From contig NC_063151.1 of assembly GCF_020921035.1 (NCBI RefSeq), positions 20,900,934 to 20,964,933 on the forward strand: DNA of 64,000 nt. The letters run 5' to 3'. The position numbers and the translations under genes are program-made. The notes under the pieces are model-generated. The model did not search any database. It was not told the DNA's origin and was given only the letters and a program-made list of their open reading frames with translations. Shown one piece after another: positions 11,127 through 24,185 of the stretch; position 1 is the first letter of the stretch, and each line of letters begins with the position of its first letter. Source of the stretch: Rhodamnia argentea (taxonomy: Eukaryota > Streptophyta > Magnoliopsida > Myrtales > Myrtaceae).

Positions 11127-14100
11127 TCATTCCACTTTCAGAACAATCTTCATGAATTCATATACAAAGTAACTAATCGCAGCAGAGGGAAGTACCTGGA
11201 GAAGAAAGACATCAGACCTTTTATGGGAAAACCGTACATGCAAGGAACAGTTAGTAGGTTAGTAGAATCAAGATGAGCATCACTAAGATCGGAGGACAAA
11301 GCTACAACATCTCTTTCTTTTGCTCAATTTGATGAGGACATGTTTGATATGACAACAACTGGCATGTATAATAGAACTCACTTACCTCCTACTTAATCAT
11401 ATTGATTTCTTTTCCAATACACAATCATCATCTTGTTAAGGTAAGAGTAAACGACCATACACCTCCTTACTTCCTTGTGTTGTGATACATAGATTAATTT
11501 GTTTGACATTCCACACACATACGCTACTCTCGATGCAGACAATAGCAAATAGTAATCAGCAATATGTAAAATTTTTGGGCCAGTTCAACAATTTGACATG
11601 AAACATGACATCTGCTGACTCGATAGCTTGGAAATTTTCAACATGTCACACCATCAAATCAATCAAAATCTCCAATCTCAAAAATAAAAGGCAATTTAAT
11701 GACAACAATACATAAATTGACACCGATCAATCATGTGAAGCCAAATGTAATGACGAAGAGTCGACTATTAGAAGCACCAGTAAAGCAAAATGGCTCGATG
11801 GAACTAGTTATAAAAGCAGGGTACAAGTCCAGTGAGCTAGATATATCTACCTGTAACAAGCTGGGAATAAGTCCGGCATAAAGAGCTGGAACTCCTCCGT
11901 GCTCGATAATCTTGGCACAAGTTGCAATGGCACTCAATCTTGTTGCCTGCACTTGCAACTGGAGCCGTCTCCTAACCACTTCAAATGGGTATGTGGCCGC
12001 TTCAGCACAGGCACCCGATATAGCACCATAAAACAGTGTCCTTACAGGCCCCAGCTCCAGCTGGTCCAAAGCATTCAGTTCCTCCCCATGTTCATTCAGA
12101 TTCTGGATTCGTTTTCTTCCCTCCGGTGAATGCAGATAAGCCGATTTCAATATATCATACACTCCGTAGAAAACTGCACTTGAAGGAGCCATGCTAAGTA
12201 TGGAAGGTGCCAAGCCCCTGTAAAGGGAAAAGAATCCTTCGGTTCGAATCATGTATCCGAAAGCACCAATCACACCGCCCAATGCTTCTCCGCCAGGTGC
12301 CACCAGCTTAGTTCTAATCTACAAGAGAAACAGGAGGTCATAGGTTTCTCAAGCTTAAGAATGTTAACAGAAAAAAGAGCGAGATTATTAAAAACCGAAA
12401 GTCCAAACCTAGTCAATTTAGAAGGACTGGAGAGGAGAAACAGAAATAAATATCTCCAAATTTGCTGCCCCAAGCAGTGAACCATTATCATAAACTTGTA
12501 ACAGAAAGATATGTTAGCTGACAAGCTGTTCAAGTCCACTCAAATCTAATAGAATTGAATAAAATTCAGGATATACCAATATTATCCTAGAGAGCAACAC
12601 TTCATCAACCATACTGCAACCTTACAAGGCTGGAAACACTGTACACTGTCTATAATATTAAACGGTACTTGAAAGGTAGACTTGGTTTGCTGCGACTAAT
12701 AACATCGTGGTAAGCTTCTAACCATTTGCTTGGGTCCATTCACTACGTGATATTTCATTTTATACATAGCTCACACATTTTTCTATGGAGGTTGCAATAT
12801 GGCGGCCTCCAAATATTATGATTAAGTGATGGAGTCTAACAGAAAGAAGGTTTTTCCGACGTTAAAATGCCCACTTTGTGCACTGCACGAGGTTCCATCA
12901 GTCAATGTTGAATTATGTAAATCAAGCTTAAGGCTATGTTTCAAAAGCCAAGGAGAGGAGGAATACAAGAGCTGAGTGTGGAAGAAAGACTAAGGTAAAA
13001 ATTGAAACTTTTGAGAGGGAGAACATAAAAAAATTTCCACAAGCCTCTCATTTTCCTCTCCTCAGCTTTCCAAACATAGTCTAACTGTCATTTAGAGCAG
13101 ATGCTCTCTGATTTAAATAAGTCCATAGCAGGAAAAGATGATTGTCTCGCCAACATACATGAGCTGGACAAGCGCTAGCAAGTTTCCCATAAGATCCAGA
13201 TTTACTGATCAAAGGGTCAAGTTTCCAGGATCCTTCACCCAAGCAGAAACCTTTTATCCCCTCAAGTAAAGAAGGCAGTGAATAGAGATGTCCTCCCTAA
13301 GCTGCCCTCCATAGATTTTTTTACATTAAAAGTAACATCTTTTGGTGGATCTGGGCCAAAACCCGAGTTCCAAAAGAGCATTTTACTATTACGCAGGACT
13401 TCGCTGCACCAGACTCTTCTAATGACAAAAGAAATCATTTCAGAAATAATACAAATAAACACGTTAGCTACATCAATATAGAATGGCAATTAAACACCCA
13501 GGTCGTGAAACTAATATTCAGCACAATCTAAAGTCAACTGCAGCACCAGGGATAGAGGGAAATACAACGTTGCAAGACAAAAATCTTGGAGCATTTCAAG
13601 TATTCTATCATTCCTGAAACTACTAAGCTTGAACCACCTGTATTTTCTTAATTCAAGATAAGTCACATCACCTACAATTCGATCAGCTGCAAATTTTTCA
13701 ACAGATTGACATGCCTGTTGCTAAAGAATTCCAAATTTGGACTGAGTGAATTGAAAAAAAAAAACTATTCGCTCACTATAGCTTCTATAAGCAGACACCT
13801 AAGAAGCACCAAAAGATACTTTTTTACCCTTTTTTCTCCACTATACATCAATGTATTCTCTCTTTCTTTTCTTTTTTTGAGATTCCCTATTTAGCTATGT
13901 AGAGAAAACATGCCCTCAAGTCTATTGTGGCGGACATACTCCACATAGCATTCGTATGATAAGTTCATATATATATGATAAACCTAACCCAACTGAGCTT
14001 TAGTCTACTTTTGGACAATTTTTCAAAGGCTCTTGGTTCTGGCCAACCCAGCATATATTCTCTTGAATGTAATGGAGGATCTCGATTGCTTTCAATAACT

Positions 14101-14413
14101 TCTTAATGGCAAACTTATCTTTCTTTGGTTCTAATCATTTGCAAAATTCAAGATTCCAGAAGTGGCTGAATGTGTACGCCCTCTCCATATCCCTTCCTCC
14201 CTTTTTCTAAAGTTTCATTTTCCCAGGCTCTCTCAGCTTATCAAACTCAACGCACATATAGGTACAATGTTTCTAATACAACTTTCACTCACTTCTTCCC
14301 CTTCATATCTTGTGCAGTAGACTCAACAACAAGAAAAATAATGTTTTGTACACTTGAATGCTCGTGCAATGCCATAAGTATTTATACTTCTCATGGGTAA
14401 AGCGAGTTTAAGT

Positions 14414-14447
<34 letters not shown>

Positions 14448-16220
14448 CCATACAGTGTCAAGTGGTAGGCAAAGGACAGTGGCAGTGATGCCAGCTGCAG
14501 CACCAGCAATAAACCTCTCAAAGTTCGTAGTTTCATCATTTCCAGAAAATCTAAGCAATTGCTTTCTGTAGGTATCATAAGCACAAAAGTTGATAGCTTT
14601 AAATGGAGCTGTACGGAGAATGTTGATTAAGTTTCCCTTCCAAAAGCCACGTAAACCTTGTGTAGCTGCAATTGTCCTCACGAGATCAGTAATATTCTTC
14701 TGCTCTCCACGAACTATATACTCCAGCTTTAGTCTCTCAAGTGGCGCAACAAAAGTTCTGGCAAATCGACATTCACCACAATCAACTACAGTGGAGAAGT
14801 TAGTATCAAAAGAACAAAAGACATGGGAATTCGCCCCTTTACACGATTATGTAATAAACAATATTAAGAAGTTCCCATGTAGAACAAAAGATTTGTGGCT
14901 ATCAATATTAAATCATATCTCCTTGATCAAATTCCTTGCCCACATGACCACAACATTGTTGTCAGTGTGCAAAATGTATCACGTTTCCAAAAGGAAGTCT
15001 TTCCTTAAAGAATTCATACACTTATAAAAATAATTACATCTCCCTCAATGCATTACTTCACATAACATGATCAGACTGATTGAGTTGGCAGAGGCACAAG
15101 AAAATTAATCAGCTGTTAAGAAGAAAGAGGTCAAGTTCTGAATTTTTTAAAGTACAACCTAACAATGGTAGTCCCACATCAAGTTTCAAGCATCATAGCA
15201 GGACCAATGGGCTATTGCCAATGCCATTTGAAAAGCAAACATAACTGTATTTGGTTTTTTGGTAATGATGCTAGGAAAAGTATAACCGGTGGACCAAATT
15301 GATCTACAAACTTGAGTGACAACATTGTAACTGGACGTTCAAGTAAAACTGCCACGTTCAATGCCAATATGAGTCGGCCCCGTCACTTAGTATACCAATT
15401 TCGTTAACTAGCCAAGGTATACCGACATATATATGTTGAACAGGGGCAGATGCCTCCTAAAATCAAGATTTAATTCTCCACATCACGGGTAGAAACCACA
15501 GGGGCAGGTATTAATCATCTATCACAAACATTTTCCATTGTTTTCGGTAGAACACAAGAAAGATTTACGCGTACATTAGGTTTAGCCCACGTTAAAATAA
15601 ACAAGGAAATGCATTTGTTGATGGACATCCCATCTCGCATCTGTTTGACCCATTTTCTTGGTGATGATAGCTATGTCCCCCCCATTAACCTACACAACCT
15701 TACATTACGAAAGAGGCACTCCCTTTACTAGAGAAGAAAAGATATCGCTTACGAGAGCACGAAAAGAAATCACTGACCTCGAAACCATGGCTGCAATAGC
15801 GCCAGCCCACAAGTGCTTAGTGGTGTTCACAGCACCTATGCCTCTCCCTCTCACCGTCACCTTCCTCCTCTTCCTCTCGGTAGAAACGACACTCGTACGC
15901 TCCTTCGGGCCCGAGCTCTGGTCTCCATTTTTCCGCGACAAGGCCACGCTAGGCTCCTCCACAATCCCATCACCACCCCTCAAGCTCACCGACAAGAACC
16001 CGGGGCGATAAACCCTCTTCTCTCTCTGGCACGCCATAATGCTACAATTACTATTCAACGGAATCAAATGAAGAAACGAAGAAGGCAAAGTGGGGTCGAG
16101 AAATAATCCCCCGTTCACCGAAACAACAGGACTCGAATCCGAGTCTCCATTCGACGGGCTCTGAGACCCTTCATTCGACTGTATCTGTATGTTTCGCAAG
16201 AACAGTTGCAGACTCGGCAT
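11127..16220 (-). CDS. BTL3: Mitochondrial carrier, BTL3-like adenine nucleotide transporter
   Basis: Four exons read high to low: 16220-15778, 14757-14454, 12318-11851, 11195-11127; phases agree and the product is 427 aa, about the length I recall for Arabidopsis BTL3 (428). Residues 1-140 form a serine- and arginine-rich leader; the carrier domain starts at NTTKHLWAGAIAAMVSR. All three mitochondrial-carrier signatures are present: VAPLERLK, LPLDTIRTK and YPFEVVRRR, each with the P-x-[DE]-x-x-[KR] pattern. The C-terminus is EFMKIVLKVE. Family knowledge: six-helix inner-membrane exchangers; the BT1-like clade is proposed to move adenine nucleotides in plastids or mitochondria. The in-frame ATG at 16250 would add ten residues; 16220 (MPSLQLFLRN) is preferred. 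Transport substrate is inferred from family only. Confidence 0.93.
12932..13081. mobile_element. Tourist-like MITE, 150 bp, TSD TAA
   Basis: Imperfect inverted ends GGCTATGTTTCAAAAGCC and (reverse complement) GACTATGTTTGGAAAGCT, followed inwards by GAGGAGAGGA on both sides. Flanked by TAA at 12929-12931 and 13082-13084. A 3-bp TWA-type duplication with these ends is typical of PIF/Harbinger MITEs. It sits inside intron 2 of the carrier gene. Confidence 0.75.
14421..14447. repeat. (GA)n microsatellite next to a splice donor
   Basis: Thirteen GA units on the plus strand, read as (CT)n in the pre-mRNA, starting six bases after the intron-2 donor of the carrier gene. Confidence 0.95.
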
Positions 16221-16549
16221 TGCAGGTGGTAAAAAATAGAACAAGAACAAGAATTGAAGATTGAAAGGGAGTGTCTTGTTGTATGAACTGGTTCAAGAAG
16301 AATTGGAGAAATTTCAGTGTAGATTTCATGGGTTAGTGGCGAAGTTGTGAAAGGACAAGATTTGAGGTCAAAGAAGCGTTGGAAGAGGAAAATGGCGGGT
16401 TCGGCCTCGCTTCCATCGCCGCACCGCGCATCGGAAGAAGCTCCGCCTCCGCGAAACCGAGAGCTTCCCTTCCTCTGATATTTGACTTTTCGTTCTTTTT
16501 CTCGTATGGAATGTTTTGGATTTTGGCTTGGCTCAATACCCAAATAAAC

Positions 16550-17735
16550 CATCAATTTTAACATATGTACTAATTATATCCAGAAAAAAATTTATCTCAT
16601 AAAAAACCTTTAATTTCTATTTTGTTCAAATTCTATCAGCCTAATATAAAAAAAACTCAATATTAGCAATTATTTCAATTATATCCAAATTTTTTTTTGT
16701 CTCATAAAAATTTAGGAAAAAGCCACCAAAAACCCTAAACTATGTTTGCGGTGACATATTTACCCCAAACTTTTGTTTGTGACACAAAAAGTCCTAAACT
16801 TGTACCCATGTGACACATTTACCTCAAACTTGTGCTCGTGTGACATATTTATCCCAAACTTTTTATCGTAACACTAAAAACTCCAAACTCATAGGCATGT
16901 GACACATTTATCCCAAATTTTGAGGTAAATGTGTCACATAAATATAAGTTTAAGATTTTTGATATCACAAAAAAATATTTTGGGGTAAATATGTCATACG
17001 GGTACAAGTTTAGGGTTTTCGATGTCATAAGAAAAAGTTTAGGGTAAATGTGTCGTATGAGTAAAAGTTTGGGGTTTTTGGTGTCACAAAAAAAGTTTGG
17101 GGTAAATGTGTCATAGTTGATATAGTTCGGGGTTCTTGGTGATTTTTTCTCTAAAAATTTCAAACTTTCACTTTTATCTCGATTTTATCGTTATCGACGT
17201 TTCGTCCATAATCACCGTTAGTTAATTTTACGTAGCTCGAATTTTTTCTATGAACTTACCAATGAGTCTTCGATATTCGAAAACATAAGATTTTAAGGAT
17301 GACGAGATTTGAGATCATTCGTACAAATAATCAAATCTCCACTTGAAGGATCCGAAACATGCCATCTTGAGTAGCTCCGTATCTCCCATCAATGAGTATC
17401 GGAGACAGACAATAAAAGAGAAGTTTATGGGAGGTTTTTATGTCGGTTTTGCTGATTTAGAATTCATTAATGACATAAAAATGTTGCATAAGATTAACTA
17501 ATGATGACTATGAATAGAAGACTAATTGTGGTAGAATTGAGGTAAAAGTAAAAGTCAGAACTTTTTTATGAGATAGAAAAAATTTTAGATATAATTGGGA
17601 CATATACTAAAGTTCAATTTTTTTTTATATTAGGTCGATAGAATTGGGAAAAAAAAGTAAAAGTTTGGGATTTTTCATGAGATAAATTTTTTTTGGATAT
17701 AATTAAGACAAATGCTAAAGTTAAAGATTTTTTTT
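16550..17735. mobile_element. Outer foldback element with nested MITE
   Basis: The left arm (about 16550-16705) with TAATTATATCCAGAAAAAAA and CTCATAAAAAACC is the inverted partner of the right arm (about 17560-17735) with GAGATAAATTTTTTTTGGAT. The 438-bp element at 16715-17152 is inserted in the left arm side. No coding capacity. Ends are approximate because they are AT-rich. Confidence 0.55.
16715..17152. mobile_element. Foldback MITE built of inverted minisatellite units
   Basis: Left half repeats a unit like GTGACACATTTACCCCAAAC four or five times; the right half carries the same unit inverted (GGGTAAATGTGTCAC). Flanks AAAAATTTA (16706-16714) and AAAAATTTC (17153-17161) agree at eight of nine bases, suggesting a Mutator-like 9-bp duplication. 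A related element lies at 31372-31798. Confidence 0.65.
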
Positions 17736-17739
17736 TTAT

Positions 17740-18227
17740 CATGCCTTTAGATTTTGTAGGGATGCTCTTGTATTTCTGTGAAGTGGCAATTGGTTCATTT
17801 TACAATCGAGGGGAAATGTCATAGCTATAGTATTTTTGCCTTGGTGGATTTCTCTCATTTAATAAATATCTTGAATTTGGGATTACCAATTGGGGGAATA
17901 TTAGGTAATTCGAATTTTTTTTTATTGATATTCAAGAAAAGAGTATTATAGAAAAATTCATAAAATTGGAAGTACTCTTAGTCTTTGACGAAATGATAAA
18001 AAAAATTACCCAGGAAACGCGTTTGTTGACAATCCTTTATTCCAATAGAATCTAAGGTTTCTCGAATAATGTGATATCTCAAACCAATTACATCCTTAAT
18101 CTTTTCCCTTCTTACTAAGACTCCAGAATGTTCTTATGAATTATGGCTAATACTAAGCATACAAGCAGTAATTTCAAATCTAAAAATTAATCGTACTCTG
18201 GTAACTTTACGTAAGGCAAAGTTTAGA
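17740..18227. other. Intergenic, AT-rich, nothing recognised
   Basis: No coding frame, inverted repeat or known family recognised. Confidence 0.4.
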
Positions 18228-18970
18228 GTTATTTCACATCGGTTGTAGAAGGGGCCGGTAGTCGTTTTATAATGTGATAAAAGTCTCATCATTTGAGCTA
18301 GTTTTTGAGATAGGATAGACCCAAGACCACCTAACACAGGTATTAAAATTCAAGTTACCAATAAATCTAGATCAACAATCACATGGGAGACATATGGTTA
18401 TTGCTAATAAATCTAGATCAACAATCACATGAGAGACATACGGGTTGTTACTGCTTCTACCCAAGGTTTAATGTGTAAGGAAAAGATTGTTGAAGTTATC
18501 CCACATTGTGGAAGGGGTGGGAGACATACGGGTTGTTGTTGCTTCAACCCAATGTTTAATGTGTGAGAGAAATATTGTTGGGGCTATCCCATATTGTGGA
18601 CGTGGTTGGAGGTCGAATTTTAAGAGTGAGAGAAAGCCTCAACATTGGTATCAGAATCTAGATTACCAACAAATATGTACTCAACAATCTTACGTGATAG
18701 ATATAAGTTGTTGCAGCTCATATCCATGCCCGATGTGTGAGGGGGAGAGTCCACCAGTTTATGAACAAGTCTGAACTCAATAGTTATATGGGAGATGTAC
18801 GAGTTGTTGTGGCTCCTATCCAAGTCCGATATGTGAGGGGGAGATTGTTGGGATTATTCTATATCGGTTGTGAAAGATGTTGGTGGTAGGTCTATTGATG
18901 TGAGGAAAACCTTCATTCTTTAAACTAGCTTTTGAGGTGAGATAGGTGCAAAACCATCCAATACTCCGAG
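18228..18970 (+). mobile_element. Cluster of TRIM-like LTR pieces and tandem repeats
   Basis: Three LTR-like pieces with the TRIM phrase 'cccacatcggttgtgg': about 18228-18340, 18576-18644 and 18846-18966. The second starts TGTTGGGGCTATCCC, ends in CAACA and is followed by TTGGTATCAGAATC, close to the initiator-tRNA primer site. Between them a unit containing GAGACATACGGGTTGTTG and AATGTGTGAG is repeated about five times (18386-18840) in degenerate form. No protein coding, as expected for TRIMs. Boundaries are approximate. Confidence 0.6.
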
Positions 18971-20700
18971 TTATAAAAAATCTGATCACAAGTTGTAGAA
19001 GTTCTCATCGTATATTTGGTGTAATTTAAAGTAGGATTGAAATTTTTTAAAAATCTTCCATCGTGTCCATTTTTTCGGTCTCCACCCGTCACTTCCAACA
19101 CCCGTTGTAGTGCCTCGAGTATGCCTTTACATTCGGCATCCTCTCGATCGGCTTCCTTGTGGTGGCCGTTGTCTATGCAAATTTCAGGCGCGGGTCGCGG
19201 CCCCTTGTATATACGTCATGTCAAATTCTGATAGATTTACGATACAAGAATCTGTGGTGTGGTTCCAGCCTTTTAGATCCACACAAAACATTCCCTATTT
19301 CCCGTGCCAGGGACTTCGACCCGTAGCAAGTGCATGAGCAGATTTCCAGCAAGATGACCCATCATCGGAGGCATTCCAAGTCACCTGGCCTTCTCTCTCG
19401 ATATCCCTCGAATAGTAGCAATAGAAATTAGTCCCTTCAAAAGCTTCAGGAATATTAGAGGAAACAACTCCCATCCTCACGAAGGGAGTCGCTAGTCAAG
19501 AGATCTTCATTTCTCTTTGATTAATCCCACGGATTGGAGCAAAAGGTTCCATCAAACCCCAGTTAAGGACAATACGTACGTGAGAACTGGTCAAGCAGTT
19601 TATAACAAGATGAGTCCATTTCGGGGGAAAATAAAAATGGAGGAGGGGTTTGTCAGTGAAGTCCTGTTCAAGCTTCCCATGAAAGCCTTTTCCAGGTCAA
19701 TTTTGATGGCCGAAAAACATTTCGTGCATTTTAAAGTTTCTTTTAAGAGTAAATGGCTTAACTTCTCAGAACTTTATCCCAATGTAACCCGTCTCTCTCC
19801 CCCTCCCCCCTTTAGGGTTTCCGCCACCGCCTGCACTTTGTTAGGGAGAGGGAGGAACTTCCTCCCCCCTCCCCCTTCCCCTCCCCCCGGTGATTGCCTA
19901 AACTTTGTTTTTTCACTGTCCGTTTCTCACCATCTCCTTCATCTTCTCTACATGCTTCTCGGTTGGGTTTTGGCTTGGAAGCTAGTTCTGGTTCATGCTC
20001 CTCTTGTTCAAGAGATCGTCGGCCTTCGGAAGAAGACCGTCAACTCGAAGGCTCTGACTCGCCATCGATTTTCTTTGCTAGGGTTGTCTTTCTTTTTCTC
20101 TTCCACTATGTTTTGGGAGTTTGTGAGTATGAATAATTTTCTTCGATTGATTTTGGGTGAATGTGGAGACCAATTTAGCCATTCATCCAATCGGCCACCG
20201 ATGAGGACGTTCGTGACATGGGCCCACAAACTCTTCGAGATTGGACGCTCTCTTCTCCCGATTTAGATTTAGGTCTAGATCTATGGATTTCACTTTCTCG
20301 ATCTAAATCTAGAATAGATTTGGTAGTTTCTTATAGGTAATTGATTTGCGTTCTTTCAACATACTAATGTTGATGTTCTTGCTCAGCGATAGTGACGGGA
20401 AAGTCGAATTTAGACGCGCACCGCAAGCCGTTGCAATTGGTTTAGGAGTTTTTTAGTGTGTGCTCATTACTGACTTTAGTGATCAATCGCCAAAATTTTA
20501 TAATGGCAAATCTATTCTTAGAAGATGAGATTATGCTTCTAGCTACGTAATATACTTTGTTATTTGCTTTTTGACATTTTCTTTTTTTAGCTGTTATTTG
20601 CAACCTTGAAAGCATTCCATGTAACTCTCTCAACTATTATTCTAATTGATGAATGAAATCTTTCTTTCGATTAAAAAAATCAATGTGCAATATGGTACCT
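18971..20700. other. Intergenic, no accepted gene
   Basis: A frame at about 19122-19225 reads as a hydrophobic segment (FTFGILSIGFLVVAVVYANF) and could be a gene fragment, but it has no flanking exons I can support. A 249-codon open frame at 19517-20266 shows no domain and is rejected. Confidence 0.35.
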
Positions 20701-23700
20701 AAAATTTAACTTTGTTCAATATGGTACATAAATATTAGCCAAATGTGGTCCCTAAACTTTTGGTACATGTTCAATTTCATATGGTCCATGGACCGTATGA
20801 AATTGTTCAATATTCTCCCCGCCCTTGAATTTATAAAAAGATAACGTTGAACATTTTCACCCAATCCAAGGACTAAATTGAATATGCACCAAAAGTTCAT
20901 AGATCACAAGTTCATGGACTACACATTGAACAATTTAAAAGTTTAAATGACATTTACGTTTTTTTTTTTTGGGTTTAGATGGGCAATTTATGTTATTATC
21001 CCTTTCTTTAAACTTCTTTTTTCCATCCAATTGTCGTGGTTTTGCATTCCTTGGAATTCATAATCAACATCGGTGTCTCTATCCGCGAGGGAAAATACAT
21101 AGCCATCAATGGAGCTATTGTATACTTCGATAGCCATGTCTCCCCCATGGCCATCACTAAGGTTGATCCCTCTAATCCTCGGCGATACCCTCTTTGAGAA
21201 GCAGAATGCAGCTTCTTGATGTTTAGAGTTTTACCGTGCACCCACCTTAAAATCGAATGGGGGAAACAAGATTTCCCAAGAATACCTTTCTCTTTTCACT
21301 CTCACATATGGTGTTTAGCCAAACACAATATCGTCTCCAAAAATATGTGGGCCAATTATCGACATGGGCTATACATGGGCCACCTTAAATTTCGTGGGCC
21401 AGCCTAGCGAGTTCTAATTCAAAGGGCCAGAATTAGTGGTCTTAAATGAGTAATGTTATGTTTGACCGAAAAAAAAAAAAAAAACAAATAGTTATGTTAT
21501 GAAATGCCCAACTCATTGTCGTCACCGACTCGCGACTCTCTCGATCGGATTTGATTCACGACTGCCCCCACCACCTATCTCTGGCTTCAACGCCGCTCAC
21601 CTCCGGTGGCCCTCCGAGAAGGTGTAGGATAGTGAAAGGCCGAGCAGCTATTACAAATCGTATCAAGATCAAACCATGTCTCGCCCTCACTTGCTGCTCT
21701 CAAATTGGATTCGGTTCTCCCCAATCGGTACCCGCCATGAATCCCAATTTCGTCTCTGATTCGATGAAGCCCAGTATCGAAGATTCGCAAAGTAAATGGA
21801 ACGTGCAAGTTGGGAGCCCCATTGTCGTTCCTCCATCGCCTGTTTGCCAAGTTGAGCTTGAGTGATCAGGTTTTCTTTCTCTTGGCCTTCATTGCGAGCA
21901 CTGTAATTATTCTTTCTTCCTTTCCTGGGTCATTTAAATTTGTGTTGTTTTAGCTGAAAGTTTTGAATTTTATTGCACAACCGCCGTGGGGGTTTTTTTT
22001 TTTTGCCGAAGTTTGCAGTGGTGTCGGGCCTGGGGTTGACGTTCACGAGCCTTGTGATCGCAGCTGTGCCAGCATTTATGCAAGATAGAATGATTATGTT
22101 AAGAATTAAGATCACGTGCTATACAAGTCGCGGAATGGTGCAGTTTGCTTCTTGGCTTACTGCATCCCTATAACTTGTTAAGGGTGCGAATGTCAATCAT
22201 TCTGTTCCTGAGAATAATTTTTATCTAATTCCTTGGACGAGTTCTGAGCAGAGAAACATGTTTGATAACGGTATGAAATTTCTGTACTCGAATTGTACAA
22301 GCTGCTGAAGACATCAATAGATCGTGAATCTAGCACGAAACGGAAGACAAAGAGGGAGGCGGAGCTAGGTCACGACAACAAAGAGGGAGAAGGAGATAGA
22401 GACTCGCCTTGTTGCAATGGAGCCTAGGGTTGTGATGGAGCTAGGGTTGCAACGAGAGGCAAAGCTACGATTGCGGTGATAGACGTTTCACAGTGGTGGC
22501 GAGGCTCCCTGTGGCGACGACGGAACTCAAGCAAAGAGGAGACGGAGAAGCTCGGCCAAGTCTATGCACATGAGAGATAGGGATGTGAGAGAGGGAGAAC
22601 GCATGTGAGAGAGAGGGAGTGAGCGATGAGAAGAGTTTTTATTTCTATTTCCGTTCTCATTTTTGTACTAAAAATTTATTTCGGAAATAGAAAATTGATA
22701 TAATATTACCAAATAGATTTCTATTCCAAATATGTTTTCTAGAACAAAAAAAAAAAAGAATAATTATTATGCGCGCTGTAATTGTTGGTTTGGTCCTCCG
22801 TAACATATGAAACCAGTGAGTTAGATGCAACTTCCCTGTGTTTTGTAAGTACGTTTGTCTGTGTTTTTTTTTTTTTGGTCGAAACGTTTGTCTGTGTTGA
22901 TTGGAACCCAATTCTATGTGTGGGAGGAAATGGGCCTAGCCATCAATTTTGCCCAATTGTGCTATGAGCCCTTTTCTGATCAAAGTATAACTTGGTGTGT
23001 GCTTGACATGCTTGATTAAGCACGATTCTCAATTGGGTCATTCTTCCAGCTGAAGTACTTGGTGAATTTCCATTGCAGGTTCTCTGGCCAAAGAGTGGTT
23101 GGAAGCCAGTTCCTCTTGTTGATATAATTGAAGGACCTGCATCGAATCGAGCAAGAGACCCTTGCTTTGCCTTCATCTTGTACTTCTTGTGTAGATAGTC
23201 TTATTAGCGAATGTTCACGGCACAAAGAGGGAAGAGAAGGCAAGAGTAAACATACGATTGGGCATAACAGGTTATTGGGTTAAGACTGCTTAGCACACCA
23301 ACAAGTTTGGTCTTTGTTTTGAGCTCAATCTGATGATGAGAGTGAACTGTTTCAGGTCGAGATTCGTGGGTTTCGATAAGAAATTTGGAAAAAAAAATAT
23401 ACAAAAAGAGACGTATAAAATTCCAGCTATAAATCAGAGGCAACAATATATGAAGAAAATATCTAAAATAAATTCCGGATTGGGTACAAGTCGATAACTT
23501 ACATTGCAAATAAAGAGGTCAAAACAAATTATACTAGTTAATTTGAACCGAACTATTTATAACTCAATTTGACTTATCCGTTTGACAGGTCTACATATAT
23601 AATTTGATTTGGGGGTATTTCTTACATTGCATTGTTTGGTAAGTTATTCATTTAACAATTTGGGCACGAGCGTATCGCTGTCAACAACATGTTTCGTAAA

Positions 23701-24180
23701 CCTAAATTGGAATTGGATTAAGTAATGAAAGATTGAAAGATTGCGATAGCGCATCGATTTAGAGAGAGGGAGAGAAGCAACCACCATCTTTTGACGGCCT
23801 TAAAACGAACAGTTATTGTTCTTGTTTCGTAATTTTCAATTGCTTTTCATCCATCCATCCATCCATCCATCCATCCATAACCAATTCACCGTTTGAATTG
23901 GGTCCATTCACGATTCATTTGCCTAGGACAAAGGGAGAGGAAACAGATAAAAATGTACTCGCAAATATTATGTATCATACCACATCATATCGGACAAGAT
24001 ATCCTTACACTCATCTGCGTTAGTCCCACTTATCTTCTTCACTCTCTCAATCTCTCATTACACTCAAGGTGACAGTCACAGGGCAAACTTCTTGGGTTAT
24101 GTAATGTATATATTCATCGTCCCCGTTTAACCTAGTACTAACTCATAAACAAAGCTTAGGGTTATACATATGTCTCAAAC
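20701..24180. other. Intergenic, possible fragments only
   Basis: 20690-20950 has short repeated phrases ('caatatggtacctaaa') in both orientations and resembles a foldback repeat. 21551-21865 is a 104-codon open frame with no recognised domain, and 22010-22080 encodes one hydrophobic stretch (SGLGLTFTSLVIAAVPAFM) after a plausible splice acceptor; together they might be a gene relic, unproven. 22330-22640 is rich in GAGGC/GAGAGG phrases. A tetranucleotide microsatellite lies at 23848-23878. Confidence 0.3.
23848..23878. repeat. (CATC)n microsatellite
   Basis: Seven to eight CATC units read directly. Confidence 0.95.
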
Positions 24181-24185
24181 CATCA

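Larger units (their letters stand above)
12319..14453 (-). other. Long second intron of the carrier gene
   Basis: A 2.1 kb intron starting GTATGG at 14453 and ending TTGTAG at 12319. It holds a Tourist-like MITE (12932-13081) and a (CT)n run on the transcribed strand directly after the donor. Confidence 0.85.

Noticed and set aside
16333..16564. Open frames on both strands just upstream of the carrier gene
   Set aside because: They lie in its probable 5' leader and promoter; no conservation recognised.
19517..20266. 249-codon open frame on the plus strand
   Set aside because: No domain, no amino-acid pattern typical of a protein, contains pyrimidine-rich low-complexity stretches; likely chance.
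21551..21865. 104-codon open frame
   Set aside because: No domain and no supporting splice partner; kept only as a possible relic in the intergenic note.
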